A stretch of 64,000 nt of DNA, from contig NZ_CP071247.1 of the NCBI RefSeq assembly GCF_017301335.1, forward strand, positions 806,001-870,000, given 5' to 3'. Below the pieces are notes generated by a model, which saw only the letters and a program-made list of their open reading frames with translations, was not told the origin of the DNA and ran no database searches. The DNA is from Marinobacter salinisoli (GTDB lineage Bacteria > Pseudomonadota > Gammaproteobacteria > Pseudomonadales > Oleiphilaceae). The position numbers were made by a program, and so were the translations under genes. This document shows positions 40,347-50,073 of the stretch, in pieces; the first letter of the stretch is position 1; each line of letters opens with the position of its first letter.

Positions 40347-41632
40347 GATGTAATGGGCGCTTGAGTACGCAGGTAGGTCACAAGCAGGAAAACCAGCAGG
40401 TTGGCCAGCGAAAGCAGCAGCAGAAATGCAGGGATCGACAGTTTCAACCCGCCCAGAGCCACCATGCCCATCAGGGCGCTGCTTACCATGAACAGCGCAT
40501 TGATCACATTCAGAGCGGCAATAATCCGGGCGCGCTGACGGGCCGGCGTTTCGTGCTGGATAAACGCATAGAGCGGCACGATGAACAGCCCCCCGCAAAC
40601 CCCCACACCCACCAGGTCCATCAACACCCGCAGATAGACCGGATCAGTCAACATCGTCAACCAGGTGGACGGTTGCGGAGCGCCCGGCACCGCAAAAAAC
40701 AGATCGATACCAAACACGCTCAGACCCAGCGCGCCCCAGGGCACCGGTTTCAGGGAGATGGCATGTCCGGTCAGACGCTCACACAGGGATGCGCCCAGCG
40801 CAATACCAATGGTGAACAGAGCCAGCAGCAGCGTAACCACGGTCTCGTCACCACGCAGGTGAACACGGGAAAAGTTCGGGAACTGCGTCAGGTACGCCGC
40901 GCCCAGAAACCAGAACCAGGAAATGGCGAGGATGGCCAGCAGAACCGGCCGGCGCTGGGCGGCGAGCATCATCAGACGCCAGGTCTCCACCACCGGGCGT
41001 AGCCGCACCGCCACGGTCGCATGGCGGTCATGGGTGGGAGGAACCCGGCGCGCCGCCAGATAACCAAGTACCGCCATCAGCACCACGGCTATCGCCGTGA
41101 CGCGATCGGAGGCAGCCAGCCCCATGATCAACCCGGCGGCGATGGTTCCCAGCAGGATGGCGACAAAGGTACCCATGCTCACCAGGCCGTTGCCCCCAAC
41201 CAGCTCATCGTCGGACAGCACCTGTGGAAGAATGGCGTATTTCACCGGCCCGAAGAACGTTGACTGGGTCCCCATCAGAAACAGCAGCAACAACAACAAC
41301 TCATACCAGCCCCACCAGAGCCCGAGGGCTGCCAGCGCCATGATCACGATTTCCACCAGCTTGACCCAGCGGATAATGCGGGATTTCTCGTAATGGTCCG
41401 CTAACTGGCCGGCAATCCCGGAAAACAGAAAAAACGGCAGGATGAACAGAAACGCCGCCAGGTTGACCACCACATCCACGGACAGGCCCATCAACCCACC
41501 GGTACTGAACGTGATCAACAACAGCAGGGCGTTCTTGTACAGGTTGTCGTTGAACGCCCCGGAGAACTGGGTCAGGTAGAAGGGCAGAAACCGCCGCTCT
41601 GCCAATAACCGGAACTGACTGCGCGCTGTCAT
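40334..41632 (-). CDS. MFS transporter (LplT/Aas-like)
   Basis: A 432-aa protein with about 12 hydrophobic segments. I start at ATG 41632 (MTARSQFRLLAERRF) because AAGGA lies five bases upstream; in-frame codons at 41638 and 41671 are less well placed. The N-terminal FLPFYLTQFSGAFNDNLYKN is characteristic of the lysophospholipid-flippase/Aas-type branch of the major facilitator superfamily, and MGTQSTFFGPVKYAILPQ also fits. Substrate not determined; lysophospholipid is a possibility. Divergently oriented from the EAL gene. Confidence 0.8.
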   Translation of the reverse strand: MTARSQFRLLAERRFLPFYLTQFSGAFNDNLYKNALLLLITFSTGGLMGLSVDVVVNLAAFLFILPFFLFSGIAGQLADHYEKSRIIRWVKLVEIVIMALAALGLWWGWYELLLLLLFLMGTQSTFFGPVKYAILPQVLSDDELVGGNGLVSMGTFVAILLGTIAAGLIMGLAASDRVTAIAVVLMAVLGYLAARRVPPTHDRHATVAVRLRPVVETWRLMMLAAQRRPVLLAILAISWFWFLGAAYLTQFPNFSRVHLRGDETVVTLLLALFTIGIALGASLCERLTGHAISLKPVPWGALGLSVFGIDLFFAVPGAPQPSTWLTMLTDPVYLRVLMDLVGVGVCGGLFIVPLYAFIQHETPARQRARIIAALNVINALFMVSSALMGMVALGGLKLSIPAFLLLLSLANLLVFLLVTYLRTQAPITSVDK

Positions 41633-41854
41633 AAACATCCTTTTTGGTGCACCGAGCCCGCGATGTAGCACCGCTGCGCACTACATTTGCGCGTTGCCGT
41701 GGCCGGGTCAAAGCGGGCAAACACCGGGTCGTCATCAAAGTGTGCGAGATGGCACGATTTTCGCGATTAATTAGGCTGCTACGGAAAGCGCCAGCGATTG
41801 CATCAACTTATCAAGGACAGCCTTAACCGCGAGCACGTTCAGAGATTGTCATCC

Positions 41855-43129
41855 ATGAGTAACCTAGCCCGACTTGGCACCCACCGCCACGCCTTTTGCC
41901 AGCATGGCCACAGCCAGCGACTTATCCACAGCCACCAGTTCAAGTCGGTTTACCAGCCCATATTAAGCCCCACCCACCAGAAACTCGTGGGCTATGAAGC
42001 CCTGGTCAGGGTGTCCCGGGATCATCAAACGGTGTCACCGGTCGCCCTGTTTGAGCGGGCAGCGCAGCTGAATCAGACACCGGAACTGGACCGTCACCTG
42101 CTGGATCTTCATCTGGATAACTTCAGCGTCCATTCGCATCCGGCCTGGTTGTTCCTGAACATCAATCCGGGTACCTGTGAACATCCGGAAGATGCCCTGC
42201 AACGGTTGGCCGAGCGGTGCACGCTGCGGGGTATCCAACCGGAACAGGTGGTGCTTGAGCTGATTGAAACCGCCTCGGGCGATCACCAGGCGCTGATGAC
42301 CTTTATCCACAACGCGAAAATGCTCGGCTTCAACATCGCCATTGACGATTTTGGCGTGGGCGACTCCAACTTCGAACGGCTTTGGCGCATCAACCCGATG
42401 ATCGTCAAACTGGACCGGAGCCTGCTGGTTAACGCGGAACACAACTGTCGCGCCCGACTCCTGCTGGAGAGCCTGATCCGAATGATTCGGGAGAGCGGCA
42501 GTCTGGTGTTACTCGAAGGTGTGGAAAGTGATGACCAGGCCCGGATCGCCATCGAGACCGAAGTCGATCTCCTGCAGGGATATTGCTTTGCCCGCCCATC
42601 CGCTTTATCGAACCTGCTCGCGGGCCAGGCGGAGGCTGAGCTCGAAGTCGTTATCCACAGGTCCCGGAAAGTCTCGTTGGAGGATGTGCAAAGCCGGGAA
42701 AACTACCTGCGCCAGTTGCAGTTGGTTATACGCAAGGCGTGCCGCCGGTTGGTTCAGGGCGAGAGCTTGCCGTGCGTCTCGGACAATTTACTGGCGCTGG
42801 ACGGAATTCAGCGCTGCTTTTTGCTGGATCACCGCGGTGTGCAACAGGGCAGTCTGGCCCGAGCCCGTGACGACGTTGGTTACCATCAATTCAACCCGCT
42901 GTATCAATCCGCCGGCGCCTGCTGGAAACACCGGGAATATTTCCAGAACGCGCAAGCCTTCCCCGAGCGCATCAACTGCTCCCGTCCTTACGTCGCACTG
43001 CCCGACGCCAAGCGCACCGTGACGTTATCCACAGCCATCGACAACCCGCAGGGCCATCGCGTCATGTGTGTGGACATTCACCCCGATGAACTCTTCGCCG
43101 GCCAGATGACCTTTCCCGCCACCCTCTGA
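41855..43129 (+). CDS. EAL-domain cyclic-di-GMP phosphodiesterase with C-terminal sensor-like domain
   Basis: A 424-aa protein from ATG 41855; a TTG at 41798 is an alternative. The EAL domain (about residues 25-260) looks catalytically complete: EALVR at about residue 48, the LNINPGT strand, LELIET, IDDFGVGDSNFERL, VKLDRSLL, EGVESDDQA and LQGYCFARP. It should hydrolyse c-di-GMP to pGpG. The last 120 residues form a separate domain (LLDHRGVQQGSL, then VALPDAKRTVTLSTAI) like the PAS/Cache-type end of YkuI-like proteins. No membrane segment is seen, so it is cytoplasmic. Four perfect DnaA boxes lie within this gene. It converges on the RND pump gene with only a 6-base gap. Confidence 0.9.
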   Translation: MSNLARLGTHRHAFCQHGHSQRLIHSHQFKSVYQPILSPTHQKLVGYEALVRVSRDHQTVSPVALFERAAQLNQTPELDRHLLDLHLDNFSVHSHPAWLFLNINPGTCEHPEDALQRLAERCTLRGIQPEQVVLELIETASGDHQALMTFIHNAKMLGFNIAIDDFGVGDSNFERLWRINPMIVKLDRSLLVNAEHNCRARLLLESLIRMIRESGSLVLLEGVESDDQARIAIETEVDLLQGYCFARPSALSNLLAGQAEAELEVVIHRSRKVSLEDVQSRENYLRQLQLVIRKACRRLVQGESLPCVSDNLLALDGIQRCFLLDHRGVQQGSLARARDDVGYHQFNPLYQSAGACWKHREYFQNAQAFPERINCSRPYVALPDAKRTVTLSTAIDNPQGHRVMCVDIHPDELFAGQMTFPATL

Positions 43130-43135
43130 CCCGAC

Positions 43136-46100
43136 TCAAAAGTCCTCCGCCCTGCCCTGCGGCGTGGCGGACCGGCCAGCGCCACCGGCGGGACCGCTGG
43201 CCTGCCGGTCCAGCTCGCGGGCAATGGCGTTGGTCGGGCGCGTGAAGCGGGCCAGCAAGCTGTACAGCACCGGAATCAGGAACAGCGTCAAGGTGGTGGC
43301 AAACAGCAGGCCGCCGAGAATCACCATGCCGATGGAGGCCCGGCTTTCGGCGCCGGCACCGGTGGCCAGCACCAGGGGGACGGCACCAAAGATGGTGGAA
43401 ACGGTGGTCATCAGCACCGGCCGGAACCGCAGACTGGCGCCTTTGAGGATGGCGTCTTTGATCTCGTAACCCCGGTCCCGCAACTGGTTGGCAAACTCCA
43501 CGATCAGGATACCGTTCTTGGCCATCAGCCCAAGCAGCATGATGATGCCAATCTGGCTGTAGATATTCAGGCTGATGCCAGAGAACCAGAGTGCCAGTAA
43601 GGCCCCGGTGACCGCCAGCGGCACCGACAGCATGATGATCAGCGGGTGAATCCAGCTTTCGAATTGGGCCGCCAGCACCAGAAACACCACCACAAAGGCC
43701 AGTCCGAAGGTGAAGTAGATGGCGGCCGAGGACTCCTCGAACTCTCGCGCCAGGCCCTGATAACTGGTCCGAGCTTCCGGCGGAAGGTTATCCACAGCCA
43801 GGGTGTTGAGGTAATCAACCGCCGATCCCAGATCGTAACCCTCGGCCAGTGAGCCGCTGATCACCACCGCCGGCAGGCGGTCGATGCGTTTCAGGTCCGG
43901 GTTGGTGCCCTCTTCCTGCACCGTCACCAGAGCCTGCAGGGGAATCAGCTCGCCCTCGTCCCCGGTACGCATGAAGATCTGCCCCAGATCCTCCGGGGTG
44001 GCGCGATCATTATCGGCCGCCTGCACGATCACCTCGTATTCCTGGCCCCGGTCCACGTAGGTGGTGACATTGCGTGACGCCAGCAAGGTTTGTAGCGTGG
44101 TGCCGACGTCCTGCACGGTGATTCCCAGATCCGCCGCCCGCTCCCGATCAATCGACACCCGCAGTTCCGGGCTGGTGAGTTCAAAGTCACGATCCAGGTT
44201 CAACAGGTTGGGGTTGGCCCGGGCTCGCTCCAGGATATCCTTGCTCCAGGCCTGCACCGATTCATAGTCCGGGCCGGCAACCACAAACTCCAGGGGTTGG
44301 CCGAAGCCCCGCCGGCCAAGGCCAGAGGGGTTTACCGCCACGGTGCGGATGCCGGACACCTGTGCGAGGCTGGCGCGCAGCTCGGTGGTGATGCTTTGTT
44401 GCTTCTGCAGCCTCTGCTCCCAGGGGCTGAGCCCGAGGATCAGGAAGGCGTTATCCTCTTCATCACGAAAACCGACAATGGCCAGCAGGCGGTCCGCCGC
44501 GTCGTTGTCCAGGTAGGGCATCAGAATCTGTTCCACCTGGCGCACATAATGATCGGTGTATTCCACGGTGGCCCCCCGGGGCGCACTGGCCGGCAGGATG
44601 ATGATGCCCCGGTCTTCGGTCGGCGCCAGCTCCTGGGCCAGTTGGGGGTAAACCACCGCCGACACGAGCGTACCCACCAAACCCAGTCCGATCAGCAGTC
44701 CCGGCTGGCGCAGTGAGGCGCCAAGCAGGCGCTCGTAGCCACGGGTCAGGCCCGAGAACACGCGCTCACTGGCGGCCCACAGGCGATGCCCTTCCTCGGA
44801 TTCCGGGCTGTGTCGCAGCCACTTCGAGCACAGCATCGGAGCCAGCGTCAGCGCCACCAGGCTCGACACCACCACCGCAGCGGCCAGGGTGAAACCGAAC
44901 TCCGCGAACAATCGGCCAGCATTGCCACCCATGAAGGAAATCGGCACGAACACCGCCACCAGGGTGAGCGTGGTGGCCACCACGGCAAAGGCCACCTGCC
45001 GGGCCCCCCGATAGGACGCCAGCAACGCCGGCTCGCCCTGATCGATGCGACGCTGAATGTTCTCCAGCATCACGATGGCATCGTCGACCACCAGGCCGAT
45101 GGCCAGAATCACCGCCAGCAGCGTCAGTACGTTGATGGAAAAGCCGAGGAATCCGAGCCCGATGAACGCGCCGATCACGGCCACCGGAATGGTCACCGCC
45201 GGAATCAGGGTGGCACGCCAGGAGCGCAGGAACACGAAGATCACCAGTACCACCAGCGACACCGCAATGGCCAGCGTGGTGAGCACTTCCCGGGTTGAGG
45301 CCCGGATGAAGATGGATTCGTCGTAGCTGCGCGTGAGTGTGACTTCCGGCGGCAGGGTGTCGCGGATGCTGTCGATTTCCGCCTGCACGGCATCGGACAC
45401 CGCGACAATGTTGGACTTGGACTGGCGAATGATGCCCAGGCCAACAGCGGTCTGACCGTCGGCCCGTAACCGGGTGATGTCAGATTCTACCCCCATGTCG
45501 ACAGTGGCCACATCACCCAGTCGTAGCAGGCTTGCCTCGTCCCGGCGCAGTACCAGCTCGCGGAATTCGGCCACTGTGGATAACCGGCCATCGGCACGCA
45601 CCGTAAACCTGCGGTTGGCGGAATCCACGGACCCTGCCGGGAATTCCACATTATTGCTGCGCAGGGCCTGCTCGACCTCGGCAACGGTGATATCCCGGGC
45701 CGCCATGCGCTCCAGATCCAGCCAGACCCGAATTGCATAGCGCCGCTCGCCACCGATAAAGACATCCGCCACCCCTTCCAGCACCGACAGGCGGTCGACC
45801 AGCACACGGTCGGCAAAATCAGTGAGCTCGGCACTGCCCCAGACATCACTGCGCAGGGTGACCCAGAGCACCGGGCGGGCGTCGGAATCGGCCTTGCTGA
45901 CGGTGGGCGCATCGGCCTCATCGGGCAACTCGTCCGCCACCCGGGCAACGGCATCGCGGACATCATTGGCGGCAATGTCGACATCCCGGCTTGTGGAAAA
46001 CTCCACGCTGGTGCGGGATTCGCCCTGCTCGGTGGAGGATTCGATGGACCGGATGCCCTCGATACTGCTGATCGCCCCTTCGATCACCTGGGTAATCTGG

Positions 46101-46282
46101 GTGTCCACCACCTCGGCCGCAGCCCCCGGGTAATTGGTGGCGATGGACACCACCGGCGGGTCAATGTCGGGGTATTCCCGCACCGGCAGTCCCAGCAACG
46201 CGGCGACGCCGAACACCACAATCAGCAGGCTGACCACGGTGGCAAACACCGGGCGTTTGATGGAGAGGTCCGACAACACCAC
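43136..46282 (-). CDS. RND multidrug efflux permease (HAE1 family, AcrB/MexF-like)
   Basis: A 1048-aa protein starting at GTG 46282, with GGAG eight bases upstream. It has the usual 12-helix, two-periplasmic-loop layout. TM4 carries the paired proton-relay aspartates (LAIGLVVDDAIVMLENI) and TM10 the lysine (GLMAKNGILIVEFANQLRD). It exports drugs or other amphiphiles using the proton gradient. The adaptor gene ends two bases upstream. No outer-membrane channel gene is present, so it must borrow a TolC/OprM-type protein. Confidence 0.93.
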   Translation of the reverse strand: MVLSDLSIKRPVFATVVSLLIVVFGVAALLGLPVREYPDIDPPVVSIATNYPGAAAEVVDTQITQVIEGAISSIEGIRSIESSTEQGESRTSVEFSTSRDVDIAANDVRDAVARVADELPDEADAPTVSKADSDARPVLWVTLRSDVWGSAELTDFADRVLVDRLSVLEGVADVFIGGERRYAIRVWLDLERMAARDITVAEVEQALRSNNVEFPAGSVDSANRRFTVRADGRLSTVAEFRELVLRRDEASLLRLGDVATVDMGVESDITRLRADGQTAVGLGIIRQSKSNIVAVSDAVQAEIDSIRDTLPPEVTLTRSYDESIFIRASTREVLTTLAIAVSLVVLVIFVFLRSWRATLIPAVTIPVAVIGAFIGLGFLGFSINVLTLLAVILAIGLVVDDAIVMLENIQRRIDQGEPALLASYRGARQVAFAVVATTLTLVAVFVPISFMGGNAGRLFAEFGFTLAAAVVVSSLVALTLAPMLCSKWLRHSPESEEGHRLWAASERVFSGLTRGYERLLGASLRQPGLLIGLGLVGTLVSAVVYPQLAQELAPTEDRGIIILPASAPRGATVEYTDHYVRQVEQILMPYLDNDAADRLLAIVGFRDEEDNAFLILGLSPWEQRLQKQQSITTELRASLAQVSGIRTVAVNPSGLGRRGFGQPLEFVVAGPDYESVQAWSKDILERARANPNLLNLDRDFELTSPELRVSIDRERAADLGITVQDVGTTLQTLLASRNVTTYVDRGQEYEVIVQAADNDRATPEDLGQIFMRTGDEGELIPLQALVTVQEEGTNPDLKRIDRLPAVVISGSLAEGYDLGSAVDYLNTLAVDNLPPEARTSYQGLAREFEESSAAIYFTFGLAFVVVFLVLAAQFESWIHPLIIMLSVPLAVTGALLALWFSGISLNIYSQIGIIMLLGLMAKNGILIVEFANQLRDRGYEIKDAILKGASLRFRPVLMTTVSTIFGAVPLVLATGAGAESRASIGMVILGGLLFATTLTLFLIPVLYSLLARFTRPTNAIARELDRQASGPAGGAGRSATPQGRAEDF

Positions 46283-46284
46283 AG

Positions 46285-47379
46285 TCAGGACTCCAGCGAA
46301 CCGGCAAACCGGTTGTCCGGTATGGCGTTGGTGTCGTCCACCACCTCGATGCGTTCACCGCTGCTGAGCCGGTCCTGACCGGTGATCACCACCGCATCCT
46401 GCGGTCCCAGACCTTCGATGACTTCGACCTTGCCCGGCATGCGCGCGCCGGTGCGAATCGAAACCCGGCGTGCCAGGCCATCCTCCGCGATAAACACGTA
46501 CTGTTGGTCGCCGCGAACCATCACCGCCTGCTCTGGAATCACCAGCGCCCGACGCTCTCTCAAGGTCACGGTGGCGGACATGAACTGGCCGGGGCGCAAC
46601 CGGGCCTCGGGATTATCGATCAGGGCCCGCACCGGCAGCGTCCGGCTGCGCGCGTCCACACGGGTACCGAGCTTGACCAGCTCGCCGGCAAACATCATGT
46701 CCGGGAACGCCGGAGACAGCCCCTTGACCGGCAGGCCCGGGCGCAGGTCGGACAAAAAACGTTCCGGAATCGAGAAGTTGAGCTCCAGCCGGTCAATGTC
46801 GTCCAACGTGGTCAGCGGCGTTCCGGCCGGTACATAGGCACCCACGGACAGATCACTGAGGCCCACCACGCCGGCGAACGGCGCCTTGATGCGGTGGTTT
46901 TCCAGGCGCACCAGGGCCGCTTCGCGTTCCGCCTCTGCCACCCGCACGGTGGTGCCCAGCGCATCCACCTGGGATTGAGCAATACTGTTGTTGGCCTGCA
47001 GGCTGCGGGCCCGGTCCAGCTGACGGCGGGCATCCGCCAGACCAGCTTCGATCACCCTGAGATCCGCCCTCGCCTGGCGATCATCCAGCTGCACCAGCAG
47101 GTCTCCGCGCGCGACTTTCGCGCCCGGAACCAGATTGAGGGCAACCAGGCGACCGCTGACTTCCGCGGTCAGCTCGACCGCGCGCAGGGCTCTGAGGCTG
47201 CCCACCGCCCTGACCGAATCGCGAACCCTGTCCCATTCCGGCAACCGGGTGTTTACCACCCGCGCCGGACGTTCCAGCTGGCGTTCAGCGGTGGGGTCGG
47301 TCGCCAGCATGCGGTAGGTCACCAAGGCGCCAGAGGCCACCACTACCAGAATCAGCGCAATCAGCCATTGTTTCCACAT
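46285..47379 (-). CDS. RND efflux periplasmic adaptor (membrane fusion protein)
   Basis: A 364-aa protein with an N-terminal anchor (WKQWLIALILVVVASGAL). The split lipoyl domain is VELTAEVSGRLVALNLVPG with IKAPFAGVVGLSDLSVGAYV. A coiled-coil hairpin lies between the halves (about 115-165), and a beta-barrel and membrane-proximal domain follow (VIPEQAVMVRGDQQYVF). Links the permease to an outer-membrane duct. First gene of the two-gene efflux operon; CCTCTT precedes its ATG, a weak ribosome site. Confidence 0.92.
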   Translation of the reverse strand: MWKQWLIALILVVVASGALVTYRMLATDPTAERQLERPARVVNTRLPEWDRVRDSVRAVGSLRALRAVELTAEVSGRLVALNLVPGAKVARGDLLVQLDDRQARADLRVIEAGLADARRQLDRARSLQANNSIAQSQVDALGTTVRVAEAEREAALVRLENHRIKAPFAGVVGLSDLSVGAYVPAGTPLTTLDDIDRLELNFSIPERFLSDLRPGLPVKGLSPAFPDMMFAGELVKLGTRVDARSRTLPVRALIDNPEARLRPGQFMSATVTLRERRALVIPEQAVMVRGDQQYVFIAEDGLARRVSIRTGARMPGKVEVIEGLGPQDAVVITGQDRLSSGERIEVVDDTNAIPDNRFAGSLES

Positions 47380-47404
47380 AAGAGGTATGTCGGTTTCCCT
47401 GTTG

Positions 47405-47968
47405 TTATGGGCGCTTCTGGATCACCAGCACCACCTCGCCCACGTCAATCCCCCACTTGCTCATGGTGGTCTGGTTGATCAGGGTGTCGGGAGTGACCAG
47501 ATACATCCAGTCATCCATTCGCACGTCCAGCGACCCATCGCCGTAAGCTACCTGAAGCACGTAATTCATGTGAATGGCATTGCCCTGCCAGCGCATCAGT
47601 CCGGGTTCCACCACATCGCCGGCGGTGGCCCGGTAGCCTTGCTCGACCGGGGTCAGGGTCCAGACCCGGGTCTGGACTTCACCATCATCAAACCGGAACA
47701 CCTCATCCAGAGTGCCGGTGCCATCCTCCGCCCAGGACGCCCGGATGTCGGCATCAAACGTGCGGATCACCTCACCGGAGAAATCCTTTACCACGCCACG
47801 GGCGGATAAATCGCCGGTAAAAAATTCATTCGGGATCAGGGCCGGTTCCCGGGCCTGGTAATCCTCCAGTGAGGGCCCGGCACAGCCGGTCAGTATCCAG
47901 ATCCAACACAGTAACCAGTGGGCGCGGATCGGGCCAGCTCGCTGGCCGCTATCAATCGGAATTTGCAT
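47405..47968 (-). CDS. DUF3833-type lipoprotein
   Basis: A 187-aa protein from ATG 47968. The frame extends further upstream, but that part overlaps the start of the divergent acyl-CoA dehydrogenase gene and lacks lipoprotein features. The N-terminus has a hydrophobic run ending in a lipobox (ILTGCAGPS). The body (FFTGDLSARGVVKDFSGEV, WAEDGTGTLDEVFRFDDGE) matches what I know of the DUF3833 family of small beta-barrel-like lipoproteins. Function unknown. Lies 25 bases upstream of the efflux adaptor gene and may be co-transcribed. Confidence 0.78.
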   Translation of the reverse strand: MQIPIDSGQRAGPIRAHWLLCWIWILTGCAGPSLEDYQAREPALIPNEFFTGDLSARGVVKDFSGEVIRTFDADIRASWAEDGTGTLDEVFRFDDGEVQTRVWTLTPVEQGYRATAGDVVEPGLMRWQGNAIHMNYVLQVAYGDGSLDVRMDDWMYLVTPDTLINQTTMSKWGIDVGEVVLVIQKRP

Positions 47969-48217
47969 GACTTTTACACTCGTAATGGTCTGTGGATAAA
48001 CGCAAGTAACCTGCCAACTGATACGCCCCGAAGGCGGGCGTCGATCAACCCTGAACACGGCTATGCCGGCATCCGTCATTTCGGCCAATTCGCTCTTTTG
48101 ACAAGGGGCCGGGCGATTTTCGTCAATGGCAGCCCGGGAGGAATCCCGTACAACCTGCGCTAATGGAGGCCGCCAATCTGACGCCTCCCCAAGATTCTGT
48201 AGAGCGAGGTTTCCGGT

Positions 48218-50038
48218 ATGCCCACTTACAAAGCACCACTGCGCGACATGAAGTTCCTGCTCAATGAAGTCTTCGACTACCCCGGGCATTACCAAACCCT
48301 GAGCACTGGCGCCAATGCCACCCCGGACATTGTTGAGGCAGTGCTTAATGAGTGTGGCCGGTTTTGCGAAGAAGTGCTCAGTCCGCTTTATCAGTCCGGG
48401 GATGAGGAAGGCTGCCGGCTGCAAGATGGCGAAGTGAAAACCCCGAAAGGCTTCAAGGACGCCTATCAGCAATACGCCAGTGGCGGCTGGCAGGGGCTGT
48501 CGGCACCGGAGGAGTTTGGTGGCCAGGGCCTGCCCGCCTCCATGGGCCTGTTCAAGCAGGAAATGATGGGCACCGCCAACTGGTCCTTCTCGATGTACCC
48601 CGGGCTATCACTGGGTGCCATGAATACCCTGTTTCTGCATGGCAGCGATGAGCAACAGCAGACGTTTCTGGCACCGCTGGTGGACGGTCGCTGGAGCGGC
48701 ACCATGTGCCTCACCGAACCCCAGTGCGGAACCGACCTGGGCCAGGTGAGCACCAAAGCCGAGCCGCAAGCCGACGGCAGCTACCTGCTCACCGGTACCA
48801 AGATATTCATTTCCTCCGGCGACCACGACCTGACTGAAAACATTGTCCACATAGTGCTGGCCCGGCTGCCGGAGGCGCCGAAAGGCACCCGCGGCATCAG
48901 CCTGTTCATCGTGCCGAAATTCCTGCCGGGCCCGGATGGTGCAGTCGGCGAACGCAACGCCGTCAGCTGCGGTGGACTGGAACAGAAAATGGGCATCAAG
49001 GCCTCCGCCACCTGCGTGCTGAACTTCGATAATGCCAGGGGTTACCTGATCGGACCGGAGAATCAGGGTCTGGAGTGTATGTTCACCTTTATGAACACCG
49101 CCCGCATCGGCACCGCCCTTCAGGGTGTGGGTCCGACGGAATTGTCCTATCAATGGGCCCTGGACTACGCCCGGGAACGACGTTCGATGCGGGCGTTATC
49201 CGGCAAGAAGGAACCGGAACAGGTGGCCGATGCGTTGATTCACCATGCCGACGTGCGGCGTATGCTGATGACCCAGAAAGCCATCGCCGAGGGCGGGCGG
49301 GCGATGCTGTATTACGCCGCCCGGTTGGCCGATCACATGGTCGATGGCCACGTACGGGGCGACCAAGAGGCTGTGGATAAGTACGACGACAAACTGGGCT
49401 TCCTGACCCCGATCCTGAAAGGTTTCCTCACCGAGCTGGGTAACGAAGCCGCGAACCTGGGCATGCAGGTGTTCGGCGGCCACGGTTACATCCGCGAGCA
49501 TGGCATGGAACAGATCGTGCGGGACACCCGCATCGCCACCCTGTACGAAGGCACCACCGGGATTCAGGCCCTGGACCTGCTGGGCCGGAAGGTGTTGCTG
49601 ATGACCCGAGGCGGCGCGGTCCGGGAGTTCACCCTGAAGATCGCCAATTTCGCCCGCAAGCAGCTGGGCAACAGCCAGCTTCGCCCCATGGCGCTGGAGC
49701 TGCTCAAGCTCAGCGGGCAGTGGAACCTGCTGACCATGCGCATCCTGCTGGCGGCGCGCAAGGATCGGGACGTGGTCAGCGCCGCTGCCAACGATTTCCT
49801 GATGTACAGCGGTTACGTCACCATGGCCTATATCTGGGCCCGGCAGGCTTCGGTGGCAATACGCAAACTGGACACCGGTGGTGACGAGAGTGAAGCCTTC
49901 TACCGGGCCAAACTGGCCACGGCAGAATTCTATTACCAAAGGCTGCTGCCCCGGGCCCAGGCTCACGCCAGCGGCATGCTGGCGCCGGCGGACAGCTTGA
50001 TGAGACTGACCCCGGACGAACTGGCCAGCACCGGATAA
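48218..50038 (+). CDS. Acyl-CoA dehydrogenase (C-terminal-domain / DmdC-like type)
   Basis: A 606-aa flavoenzyme, the longer type with an extra C-terminal domain (after about residue 470). FAD and substrate motifs are present: MCLTEPQCGTDLGQVSTKA, TGTKIFISSGDHDL, and the catalytic-base region LYEGTTGIQALDLLGRK. It would oxidise an acyl-CoA to the enoyl-CoA in fatty-acid or related degradation. Relatives include 3-methylmercaptopropionyl-CoA dehydrogenase (DmdC), and substrate cannot be told from sequence alone. Transcribed divergently from the DUF3833 gene across a 250-bp gap that holds one DnaA box (47991). Confidence 0.92.
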   Translation: MPTYKAPLRDMKFLLNEVFDYPGHYQTLSTGANATPDIVEAVLNECGRFCEEVLSPLYQSGDEEGCRLQDGEVKTPKGFKDAYQQYASGGWQGLSAPEEFGGQGLPASMGLFKQEMMGTANWSFSMYPGLSLGAMNTLFLHGSDEQQQTFLAPLVDGRWSGTMCLTEPQCGTDLGQVSTKAEPQADGSYLLTGTKIFISSGDHDLTENIVHIVLARLPEAPKGTRGISLFIVPKFLPGPDGAVGERNAVSCGGLEQKMGIKASATCVLNFDNARGYLIGPENQGLECMFTFMNTARIGTALQGVGPTELSYQWALDYARERRSMRALSGKKEPEQVADALIHHADVRRMLMTQKAIAEGGRAMLYYAARLADHMVDGHVRGDQEAVDKYDDKLGFLTPILKGFLTELGNEAANLGMQVFGGHGYIREHGMEQIVRDTRIATLYEGTTGIQALDLLGRKVLLMTRGGAVREFTLKIANFARKQLGNSQLRPMALELLKLSGQWNLLTMRILLAARKDRDVVSAAANDFLMYSGYVTMAYIWARQASVAIRKLDTGGDESEAFYRAKLATAEFYYQRLLPRAQAHASGMLAPADSLMRLTPDELASTG

Positions 50039-50073
50039 ACGTCTCGGGGTACGTTATCCGGCGCCGCTGCCGG

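Noticed and set aside
47969..48472. Longer start for the DUF3833 protein
   Set aside because: The extra 168 residues overlap the divergent acyl-CoA dehydrogenase start and would bury the lipoprotein signal in mid-protein.
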